NCBI GenBank assembly: GCA_023627715.1
Contig: JAMAHW010000233.1
Coordinates: 1 to 13,379, forward strand
From: Periconia sp. R9002
Taxonomy: Eukaryota > Ascomycota > Dothideomycetes > Pleosporales > Periconiaceae
Reading direction: 5' to 3'
Length of the DNA: 13,379 nt
Shown here: positions 1 to 7,151 of the stretch, in pieces
Layout of the letters: every line of letters begins with the position of its first letter
How positions within the stretch are numbered: the first letter of the stretch is position 1
Position numbers and translations under genes: made by a program
The notes under the pieces: generated by a model
The model's database searches: none
Seen by the model: only the letters and a program-made list of their open reading frames with translations
Told to the model about the DNA's origin: nothing

Positions 1-640
1 TACCTCTACCTCTATATACTTTTTTTATATATACTTTTTATAAATAACTTTTTTACTACTTTTTTATACTAGGCTTAGGTAACCTAAGTAGTTATTACTA
101 TAAAAAGTACCTAATACTTACTTATTATACTATTAAGTATAAAAGTAAATAAAATTTAAGAGCTTACTCTTACTACTACTAAGAGCCTATATATATAGAT
201 ATAACCTAAGTATTAATCTAGTTATTCTAGCTAACGTATAGTAAGTTTATATAGCTTATATACTATATATATAATATTTTATTAACTTTCTTATAATTTT
301 TATAAAAGCTAATATAGTTTTTATATAGCTAAGAGTACTAAAATTCTACTTTTTATAACTCTAAGTTATATTTATTAAAAAGACCTAGAATACTAACCCC
401 TAAACCTTAATTATATAACTAATAAGTTACTATATATACGTCTCTAGCTAAAGATATTACTATAAGATTTTAAATTAGTATTAATACTATAACTAATTTT
501 ACTAATTAATTATAAAGAAGAAGATACTTTAATAACTCTAAGTTACTTCTATTTTATAGTACACTTACTATAAAATAAATAGCTAATACTAGCTCTATAG
601 AAATGTCTACCTTACTTACCCTCTACCTATTAAGTATCCC
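1..640. repeat. AT-rich, RIP-type degenerate DNA, no gene
   Basis: This stretch is dominated by A, T and the dinucleotide TA, with very few CA or TG dinucleotides, and has the same look as the RIP-damaged retrotransposon in the right half of the window. I read it on both strands and found stop codons in every frame and no recognisable transposase, reverse transcriptase or LTR end. One short direct repeat is visible: a TAACTCTAAGTTA motif near 356-369 recurs near 532-545. Composition changes to normal around 640-660, where the promoter region of the first gene begins. It is probably a RIP-degraded repeat copy whose family cannot be told from sequence alone. Confidence 0.6.
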
Positions 641-713
641 GCCCTATCCTAAGGTCTTAAGTCTTAGAAGTGTAATATAATTGGACGCCCGTATTATCTG
701 CACTGGTGAGACT

Positions 714-721
714 TATAAATA
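714..721 (+). promoter_or_regulatory. TATA-like box upstream of the 838 gene
   Basis: TATAAATA lies 117 bp upstream of the start codon at 838. The other two genes of the island also have a TATA-like element 125-150 bp before their start codons, which makes this a reasonable core-promoter candidate. It is inferred from sequence only. Confidence 0.4.
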
Positions 722-748
722 TCAACACTTGAAACACAATATAATTAT

Positions 749-758
749 GTCACGTGAC
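749..758. promoter_or_regulatory. Palindromic CACGTG (E-box) site
   Basis: GTCACGTGAC is a perfect 10-bp palindrome containing the CACGTG core bound by fungal bHLH and some bZIP factors. It lies 80 bp upstream of the 838 start codon and 28 bp downstream of the TATA-like box. A close match (GACACGTGAC) lies just upstream of the TATA-like sequence of the 5' LTR at 6732-6741. Confidence 0.4.
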
Positions 759-837
759 TGAACACTCTGCGGCACAGCTCGCGGGGTAGCGCCCAACTCC
801 CATCACCTTCTCCCTAAGTTCATAAATCCACAAAAAT

Positions 838-1809
838 ATGCCTTATTTAAAAGAAACCGGTCCTTTTCGATCCGCATTTTCCATTATCCAGCTAGAGTTC
901 AAAGTCCCATTTACTAGTTCCGGCCCTCCGAAATTCCTATCCGAAATCTGGGCCCAATGCTTGCAAGATATCAGAACAGAGGAACACTGGTACTGGACGA
1001 GATGGAGTCAGGAGCTCGACGCACCTAACAAAGTCTTCATCGTTATTGGTACGTCACGCTAAATCTCACCGCCATATTATGACATTTCGCTAATTCCTAT
1101 AGGATGGAACATGGAGTTGTGGCGTCATCCAGGTGATTTCAGGGATGATATGACCGGCTTTCAACTCGCAATAGCGAGGCTGAAAGCGAAAGGCATGCCG
1201 CGCGCAATCGATTCACTTTCTGAGTTCCTGACGGCGTCGCCTGATATCAACTGTATCCTGGCTCCGCAACAAATCCAGTATACGACGACAATTTGCGATG
1301 TTCTGCTTGTTCGAACTCCTTCGAGTGGATCTCTTTATGAAGAGGTCGATGCTGCATTGGAGGAGTTCAGAGAGTTCTTCTATTATTTCTTTTGTCAGCG
1401 CGTGGTATGTCGTAAACCATATGCCCCTGACGCAAGGGGCGATATTGTTGCAAAGGTTTTCGGTGTTGATATTCGCCCGGGCACTGAGGAGTATGGGAAC
1501 GGGGTGTGTACATTTGTCTTCTTTATATATTGGGACAGCGCGGAGGCGATGCAGCGATTTAAGGATCCCGGTCAGGAAAGCTTTCGGAAGTGCAAGGAAA
1601 AAATTGATCAAGATTGGTGGACGAGGGAGTTTCTGGGGCGCGTAGAGAAGTTCAAGGATGGAGGTGCATGTGTAAGTACGAGGACTTTGGATTTCAGTGT
1701 TTGTAGGCTATGGCCATTTGTTCCGGGTTCGAGTGGCTGGAGTAAGTCACGTGATGATAAGATGCGGTCGATGAAGGACAGGTTTCTAAATGTCTTCTGT
1801 GGTAAATAA
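838..1809 (+). CDS. Hypothetical protein, possible dimeric alpha/beta-barrel (ABM-like) fold, two exons
   Basis: I read two exons, 838-1048 and 1103-1809, giving 305 aa. The 54-bp intron (1049-1102) starts GTACGT, ends CCTATAG and has a CTAAT-type branch site close to the 3' end. The splice joins codon 71 (Gly) and continues the frame as VIGWNMELWRHP. No other upstream in-frame ATG competes with 838. No signal peptide or membrane segment is visible, so the protein is probably cytosolic. Residues 66-83 (hydrophobic strand, then Gly-Trp, then a W/HPxxF segment) and residues 208-226 (FVFFIYWDSAEAMQRFKDP) both resemble the strand-plus-'W.s.e...F' pattern of antibiotic-biosynthesis-monooxygenase-like alpha/beta-barrel proteins, as if two such modules were fused. 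This similarity is impressionistic and no catalytic residues are assigned. The gene converges on the metalloprotease-like gene downstream, and a TATA-like box and an E-box lie in its promoter. Confidence 0.72.
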
Positions 1810-2182
1810 TTGACATGCAACCCAACATTCTTTGAGATTTCCGAAGTTGTATTCATGTAGGTGTTGGGGGGCGGTTATTCTGGAGCATGGCAAAAGTGTA
1901 GGGCGAGCACATGCCGTTGTGTGGATATTTGAAGTCGCCACAGGCAAGGCGTCGGAATAAAATTACACTAACGTGGGATATAATTTTCCGAACTCCTGCC
2001 TCACAAGTCGTAGCCCGAGATCCATGGAACAAAAATCGATGATAATACCGATTGATTCGAAAATACAAATCCACTTGAGAAATACGATGTCATATCATTG
2101 CGAATGTAGCAAAGAATTGGAGAAAAAAGGAAACAAAAAACCATGCCCCAATACAACATCTCCTCCAAGGAATCAAATGCTC
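1810..2182. other. Convergent intergenic region (3' flanks)
   Basis: These 373 bp lie between the stop codons of the + strand gene ending at 1809 and the - strand gene ending at 2183, so they should contain both 3' untranslated regions and terminators. Composition is normal and not RIP-like. The short ORFs here lack domain features or intron support. I see no RNA gene or repeat. Confidence 0.5.
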
Positions 2183-3649
2183 TCAGTCTGCTTTCTTCAC
2201 AGGCTGCGGATACCCTCTTGACCAATCCCACTGCCTGAAATACATCGCCAGAGCAAATAAAGCCACATTATCCGGATTCCCCCACGAAAGTTGTGTGTCA
2301 TGAGTCGCAAGATTCCTGCATCTTGTCCACCCATAAGTTAACTCAGGCTTCCCGTCCCGGTCCATTATGGGATTCCCATCCTCATCAACGGCATCTTGAT
2401 CTGGTTCTGCAAGCCCAAGGTCAGTAGAAGATCTATCATGAGAATACTTGCCAGGCCTTACTGTCTGTTAAGAGATGTAGCATTTCGTGAAGAAACGTCA
2501 AGGACAAGCTGTCTCTTAAAAATTCAATCGAGGTAAGGTCTTTTTTATTGATTAAATCCCCTAAACGCATCTTATCCAACGCCTTATCCGTCATGCCATA
2601 TCGTGTATTCGTAGGCTTGATACTTCCTTCAAATCCCTTTATGGTATCTAACACCACATTTGGGTTCAAACTCTATATCGAAATTAGAGCGTCCGGGAGA
2701 AGTAGGTAGTATACGTACCAACTGACAAAAGGTTATGGTCCCAGGACTAAAGTGAGTTACAGCTAATTTTCTGTCGTCGCATATAGGGCGTTTCCCAGGC
2801 GAGCTAGGTGGCGGAGCAAACAGCCACTGCTCGCCAGCAGGTTGCACAGAAGAATACCAAATCCCACCATAGGTCTGGCACTGTGGGACTACAGTCTGTT
2901 AACTTTTGCGTGGATTAAAATGCTGATGGAATATCCTCTTACGGTTCTCCTGGATCGTTTTTGAAGGATCTGTCGGGTCTTGAGCATCATTCTTCAAAAA
3001 CTCCCAGTGGTTGTCAGTGCAAAAGATCCGTTTATCGATATCCCTCCCTGAACATTTCTCATTCACCATAGTCTCGAAGAATCCTACAGATCGTATCAAT
3101 CAGAGTCTACTTATGGGTGAAAGCAATCTAGTTACCTTTGAGATGATAGCTACCATCGTTGGGAACAAACAGTGGTCCACCTACGTCTACATTCCCTTGT
3201 TGGTCAAAAGGGCTCGTTCCAAAAAGGGCAATGAAGGTATCCAGAATGCGGCGATAGTTTGAGTAATCTGCCTTGTTCGACTTCTTGTCTGGACCCTTTC
3301 CAGCTGTAGCCTTGGCTTGATCCACGAGAAAGTCCAAATCCTCCACGGCCCTTCTCGACATGGCGCACGCATCTTCGTATGCGCTTTTCAACAGTTCTAG
3401 ATCATCCCCTGCGCAGTTTCCCTGATCCCGATTACCCTGTCCCACGAGAGTGAAAGCTGGCTAATTAAGGTTAATAAGTTCCAGTCTTTTAATTTGGGAA
3501 TTTTTGAAGATCCTGGGCAGATTTTCAGTCAAAACCGTACTCACAAGCAAGGAGTTATCTTCTCCATCGTTAGGTACTGCCTCTATTTGGAGCACCTGCG
3601 AACTGAGGAGGATAACAGGAATGAACGCTCTTTGAATTGGAAATAGCAT
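2183..3649 (-). CDS. Secreted HExxH metalloprotease-like protein (M35/aspzincin-related), six exons
   Basis: Reading the minus strand from the ATG at 3649, I assemble exons 3649-3545, 3460-3136, 3083-2943, 2888-2719, 2672-2462 and 2406-2183, a 391-aa protein. Introns are 84, 52, 54, 46 and 55 nt with donors GTGAGT, GTAACT, GTAAGA, GTACGT and GTAAGG, and each junction keeps the frame. The first intron is the least certain because exons 1 and 2 share a frame and are split by one in-frame TAG. Residues 1-24 form a hydrophobic signal peptide ending near IEA. The zinc-binding motif HEMLH is at residues 309-313 within a hydrophobic helix. A C-terminal ExxYGW...C..LA......NPDN segment (339-364) resembles the end of M35 deuterolysins, where DxxYG supplies the third zinc ligand; here that position is Glu339. 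Several cysteines in 140-250 suggest disulfides. The likely role is extracellular proteolysis; the substrate is unknown. It is transcribed divergently from the 4629 gene. Confidence 0.78.
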
Positions 3650-3773
3650 ATTAGGATCGAGGGTGAAGAGAATGATCTCTAATTTATGAAATATGACGAG
3701 GAAAAAGATCAAGTATACGTGATTGAATGTATGAGTTGGTTGCTGCACGATTCTATACGTCCCGTTCCTACGC

Positions 3774-3780
3774 CTTTATA
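3774..3780 (-). promoter_or_regulatory. TATA-like box for the minus-strand metalloprotease-like gene
   Basis: On the minus strand this reads TATAAAG inside GTATAAAGG, about 125 nt upstream of the start codon at 3649. Spacing is similar to that of the TATA-like boxes of the two + strand genes. Confidence 0.4.
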
Positions 3781-3929
3781 CACAAATCTTTATTTTCCCT
3801 ATGCTTTTAGCAGTACTGTTGCCGCCGTCCTAACTTGAGAATTTTCATTTTTAGAATGAATCCTGAGACAGGCGTGCTGATTTTGTTGGTAGTTGTGGCA
3901 CATATCAGCGTATGTCTTTGATGTTGACA

Positions 3930-3944
3930 GGAAACAATGTTTCC
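3930..3944. repeat. 15-bp palindrome GGAAACA-A-TGTTTCC
   Basis: Two perfect 7-bp inverted arms are separated by a single base. The motif sits in the divergent promoter, about 280 bp from the minus-strand start codon and 685 bp from the plus-strand one. Its symmetry suits binding by a dimeric transcription factor, but no specific factor can be assigned. Confidence 0.45.
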
Positions 3945-4086
3945 GTGTCTGCGCAGCTCGTGCATGTTTCTAATGTCGTAGCTGTCAGAATTTGGCCCCA
4001 GAAAGTCGTCGGGTGCCTAAAAGCGTTGGGTTGTTTTGTCACGTTACCTAGCCCTAGAGAATTGACCTACATTACAAATCACCTTA

Positions 4087-4118
4087 AAATCTGACAGTAC
4101 ATGTCGTGTATCAGATTT
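4087..4118. repeat. Inverted repeat, 8-bp arms with 16-bp spacer
   Basis: AAATCTGA (4087-4094) is perfectly mirrored by TCAGATTT (4111-4118). Nested within it is a second small inverted repeat, GACA-GTACA-TGTC (4093-4105). It lies near the middle of the divergent promoter, so it may be a regulatory site or a small DNA hairpin. Chance occurrence cannot be excluded for arms of this length. Confidence 0.4.
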
Positions 4119-4471
4119 CTTATATTACTCCACGACTTCGCCGTCGGTCTTACTACTCAGCCCTGGAGCATTTTCGGGGAAAATTCTAGTATGGCCACTG
4201 AACCCCAGAAAAATAGCCGCCTTTGATCCTTTAACGTGTGTGTCATCCTTGGCCTACTAATGACTATATTTGCATCACCAAACTTTTGTGGAGAATCTTG
4301 TGGCGAATGTCACGGATCTTTCGCAGCCGGCTGGTTGCCTCAAGTTATGGAGTAAGACATAGTTCGGTCTACTCAAGAATTCTGAAGTAGAGCAGCTGTC
4401 TCCAAATCTATATTTGGCGATGTTTCAATTGCTAGAACTGGCCCAAATGGTATCGAAACCGGCGATGGTGA

Positions 4472-4480
4472 TATATAAAT
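4472..4480 (+). promoter_or_regulatory. TATA-like box upstream of the 4629 gene
   Basis: TATATAAAT lies 149 bp upstream of the ATG at 4629, within an otherwise GC-balanced promoter. It is the clearest TATA element in the island. Confidence 0.5.
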
Positions 4481-4628
4481 TGCATTCAAGCCTTCACTGA
4501 CTGTTTAGTCCAATCCTCTACATCATTGATCCATTCGCTCTTTCTTTGCTCAGTGCATGGAATGAAATTTCCTCTTTACCACATACCGTTTTATTTTGAC
4601 ACATATATTCGCTGCTATCTTTTCCACC

Positions 4629-6459
4629 ATGTCCAAACTGCATGTTTTATTCCTATATTTCGGACTCACGACTGCCATAGACGTTCTGGTATGCACTTTT
4701 CAGTCCTGCTATGAAACAGAGCCCGATCTTCCGAGGCCAACGTCATTTATCGGTTCAGATGGAAAGGGTTCTTCCCTTATCCCGTTTGTATGGACCGATT
4801 TGGCTCAGCTCACTACAACTACGAGCGTGAAAACCACTATCACGCAGACCGACGAACAGGGAAATTTGATAACTCCAACCGACGCTTTCATGACTGTACA
4901 ACCCAAAGGCTACTGGTAAGTTCATTGATACATACTAGGAAGAGAATGCTCACAATTCACAGGTGGCGTAACCAACTCCTCGGCCCCCCAGTAACACCTC
5001 CAGGTAATCAACCCTCTGGTGCACCCCCAACCAACCCTGGCCAGTCCAATGATGCATCAACTGCCAATGGACCTCAACCTAGCTCCACACTCTCTCCTGA
5101 TGCACCACCATCACGTACTCCAGACCCGAACACACCGGCCATCACGCCTGTAATTTCAACTTCGTCATCAACCGATGCTGGTGGAGTTGTGATTCCAGTG
5201 CCTATTACTGTTCTGCCCCCGCAACCAGACCCGAACACACCGGTCATCCCGCCTGGAATTTCGACCTCGTCCTCAACCGATGCTGGTGGAGTTGTGATTC
5301 CAGTGCCGGTTACTCCTCTGCCCCCGCAACCTTCTAACCAACCTGGAGGAGGTGGTGGTGGCGGCGGAGGAGGAAGCAATCCTCCACAACCTTCTAATCA
5401 ACCTGGAGGCGGACGTGGTGGCGGCGGCGGCGGAGGAAGTAATCCTCCGCAACCTTCCAATCAACCTGGAGGCGGTGGTGGTGGAGGAGGAGGAGGCAGT
5501 AATCGACCCAACGATCCCAACGCCTGCGAGAAACCCGAAACAGCAGACTCCTGCATCGTATCGTGCCTGGCAAAAACTGATAAGCCACAAACGACGCTCA
5601 CAACAAGCTGCTTCACGCCCGAGTGCCGTAAATATTTAGCTTGTACCGCGACACCCACCACGACGACAACAGTCCGCACCAAGACAGCAGACGACGCGTG
5701 CATTCTAGATCCGACAGTGGTAGGCGATCCGCAGAGGCCGGCTGAGGATGCCCAGAAGTTGTTGGCCGCGGCAGATGCGCTCGACGAGCTGCTCTCAAAG
5801 TACGACCCGGAGGGGCTCGAAACCATCACGTCTTCTGACCCGGCTACGGCCACTTTCACACCGTCCACATTGATGACATCAGTAATACCACCACCTAGCT
5901 CAGGAGACCAGCCCCCAGCCCCGACACCGACCGCGACGTCAGAACCGCCTCCTCCCCCTGACCCGACGCCGGAACCGCCGCCTCCAATCACCGACCAATG
6001 GACCATCCGACTACATCAAGAAGTTCCCTTTCTTTACCGGTAAGTCCATTTTCCATGTCTCATAGATTCAACTAACCACTTGCCAGCTGGAGTCTCGTCG
6101 ACTCCAACGGCAACGGTGTTGCCCAAGGGCAGAGCTTCAAGATCAGCGCGGACCAACTCCCCCACCCCGTCACCATGAAACTGCAGGACTACGACGACAA
6201 AGACAAGGTCAAAGTATTCTTCACGTATGAGGTTGATACAAACCCGAAATCACAATGCCTACCAGCGTGGAGCACGAATCAGGATAAGGGAACGTTTCTT
6301 GGACTCTGCCCTTCGGAACGTATGCCGGACAATGGGGCGCCAGGGAATTGGCCGTCGAAATGCAATGATAAGGATGTGCAATGGGAGGAGGTAAAGGTGG
6401 AAGGCCAGGAGTCTAGTTTTTTCCGGGATATCGAGTGCTCTTTTCGAGGCTTTAAGTAG
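4629..6459 (+). CDS. Modular secreted protein with Pro/Gly/Thr-rich repeats, Cys-rich segment and C-terminal domain, three exons
   Basis: Exons 4629-4915, 4963-6039 and 6087-6459 give 578 aa. Both introns are 47 bp with GTAAGT donors; the second has an ACTAAC-type branch site. I chose the ATG at 4629 because it has a strong CACCATG context and starts a good signal peptide (about 1-22); an in-frame ATG at 4596 would only add 11 residues. Residues 149-218 are two 35-aa repeats (DPNTP...STSSSTDAGGVVIPVP). Residues 218-277 are three copies of a QPSNQPGG-type unit with long Gly runs. Six cysteines (C284, C292, C296, C311, C316, C322) form a compact module followed by a Thr run. A helical stretch and a Pro-rich linker lead to a C-terminal domain (442-578) with four cysteines. 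The layout suggests an extracellular or cell-wall-associated protein with O-glycosylated linkers. I do not recognise the C-terminal domain, though similar architectures occur in fungal secreted proteins of unknown role. Its stop codon abuts the RIP-damaged region. Confidence 0.8.
5120..5329 (+). repeat. Two in-frame 105-bp tandem repeats
   Basis: Copy 1 (5120-5224) and copy 2 (5225-5329) are each exactly 105 bp and differ at about 10 positions by my alignment. They encode 35-aa Pro/Ser/Thr/Val-rich units inside the 4629 gene. The differences include transversions, so they reflect ordinary divergence, not RIP. Exact periodicity makes the copy number likely to vary between strains. Confidence 0.85.
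5327..5505 (+). repeat. Three Gly-rich 60-63-bp tandem repeats
   Basis: Units start at 5327, 5387 and 5450. Each begins with a CAACCTTCYAAYCAACCTGGA-like block, continues with a GGN run encoding about 10 glycines (one Arg interrupts unit 2) and ends with Ser-Asn. The GGN run is prone to slippage and gives long spurious ORFs on the opposite strand (Pro and Ala/Ser runs). Confidence 0.85.
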
Positions 6460-6607
6460 TAGGTAGGCTTGTAAATAGGTATAGGTTAGGTATAGATTAA
6501 GTTAGGTTACGTAGTATTATAGGCTATACTCTAACCTAAATTTTTTTTTTTTAAGTTATAGTATAAATTAGGTTAGAAAAATTTAGGTATATAGTAAGTA
6601 TACCCTA
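6460..6607. repeat. AT-rich RIP-type spacer between gene and LTR
   Basis: Composition changes at the stop codon of the 4629 gene: the next 148 bp consist of TAGGT/TTAGG-like TA-rich sequence, a T12 run near 6541-6552, and a short inverted repeat (CTAACCTAA near 6532-6540 versus TTAGGTTAG near 6567-6575). No coding content is seen. It probably contains the 3' untranslated region of the gene plus RIP-affected flank or an older repeat remnant. Confidence 0.5.
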
Positions 6608-6733
6608 TGTTACGGCTGTGCCTCACAGAATTACTCTTAGCGCTTATAGTGAGTGTAATTTCGATAATAACCATAAGTAGCAATATGCAGGTAAAGATAG
6701 GGATCTTAGACCCGAGGCAGACCACAACATAGA

Positions 6734-6755
6734 CACGTGACTAAGGATTATATAA
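6734..6755 (+). promoter_or_regulatory. LTR core promoter: E-box plus TATA box
   Basis: CACGTG (6734-6739) lies 9 bp upstream of TATATAA (6749-6755) within the 5' LTR. This is the expected arrangement for the U3 promoter of the retrotransposon. The E-box is a close match to the palindrome upstream of the 838 gene. Confidence 0.45.
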
Positions 6756-6804
6756 CGGCTCTGTAACTCTACAAATGCTAAGACGGATAGAGACGTAGGG
6801 ACGC

Positions 6805-6847
6805 CTCTATAGGATCTGTGTCTCTGTAGTTAACAGAGACTATAGAG
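6805..6847 (+). other. Hairpin in the LTR, likely R region
   Basis: GTCTCTGT (6820-6827) pairs with ACAGAGAC (6833-6840) across a 5-nt loop. The stem continues past an 8-nt one-sided bulge with CTCTATA (6805-6811) pairing to TATAGAG (6841-6847). It lies 50-90 bp downstream of the LTR TATA box, so it would be near the 5' end of the element's transcript. It is still fully paired despite RIP. Confidence 0.6.
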
Positions 6848-7024
6848 CAACAGAGCTTATAAATTTTATTAGTATATAGTAAGCACGCATCACACTCCTT
6901 AGATAGTCTTTATCGTTAATTTAATCTTTTAACTAAAGAGCTACCCTACTTTTAACATCCACTGTTTAGAATCTATTACATCATGCTTATTAACGGTCAC
7001 ACACTCTACCGGTGTCCCGTAACA

Positions 7025-7151
7025 TTATACTTCTATTTACTCCCCTTATGTACTACCTAGTATCCTACTTTAAAGGCCTAAGTAGGACCCTAATAGTTTA
7101 ACGATTAAGTATTAGAAGAGCGAAGCGTAAGTAGCGTACGGTCTAAGCTAA
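7025..7151 (+). other. Leader between 5' LTR and gag
   Basis: This is where a primer-binding site should lie. The bases directly after the LTR (TTATACTTCTATTTAC...) do not resemble the complement of a familiar tRNA 3' end, and I found no clear self-priming complement to the LTR. RIP may have altered the site. Confidence 0.4.

Larger units (their letters stand above)
3650..4628. promoter_or_regulatory. Divergent promoter region shared by two secreted-protein genes
   Basis: These 979 bp separate the start codons of the - strand metalloprotease-like gene (3649) and the + strand modular secreted-protein gene (4629). There is a TATA-like box in the correct orientation for each gene and two palindromic motifs between them. 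Composition is normal. The only notable ORF, 3912-4094 on +, is 60 codons without signal peptide, domain or splice support, so I treat the region as non-coding. Confidence 0.55.
6608..7024 (+). repeat. 5' LTR (417 bp)
   Basis: The LTR begins TGTTACGG and ends CCGTAACA, a perfect 8-bp terminal inverted repeat with TG...CA ends. Its first 85 bp align without gaps to 13220-13304. Inside are a CACGTGAC motif (6734-6741), a TATATAA box (6749-6755) and a strong hairpin (6805-6847), consistent with U3 followed by R. Confidence 0.9.

Noticed and set aside
1213..1611. 132-codon minus-strand ORF
   Set aside because: It is opposite exon 2 of the 838 gene. The + strand reading has a confirmed in-frame intron and a coherent protein, while this one has no recognisable features.
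1853..2231. Several 73-82 codon ORFs on both strands between the convergent genes
   Set aside because: They overlap each other, lack domain features, and fit the expected 3' untranslated regions of the two flanking genes.
3912..4094. 60-codon + strand ORF in the divergent promoter
   Set aside because: It is short, has no signal peptide or domain, and no plausible splicing links it to other exons. It overlaps one of the palindromes.
4596..4628. Upstream in-frame ATG as an alternative start for the modular secreted protein
   Set aside because: The ATG at 4629 has a stronger CACCATG context and directly begins a well-formed signal peptide. The extra 11 residues are not needed.
5120..5505. CRISPR-like or minisatellite array
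   Set aside because: The repeats are contiguous, in frame and part of a coding exon, with no spacers. They are protein-coding tandem repeats.
5461..6006. 181-codon minus-strand ORF with Gly/Ser/Val-rich product
   Set aside because: It lies opposite the Pro/Gly/Ala-rich exon of the 4629 gene and is a by-product of its repeat composition. It has no splice signals or domain of its own. The same applies to the minus ORFs at 5074-5379 and 5273-5590.
6460..6607. TTAGG-like repeats suggesting telomere sequence
   Set aside because: The units are irregular (TAGGT, TTAGGTA, TTAGGTTA) and not tandem TTAGGG. They are better explained by RIP-type TA enrichment.
7025..7060. tRNA primer-binding site
   Set aside because: No stretch after the 5' LTR looks like the complement of a known tRNA 3' end, so I did not annotate one.
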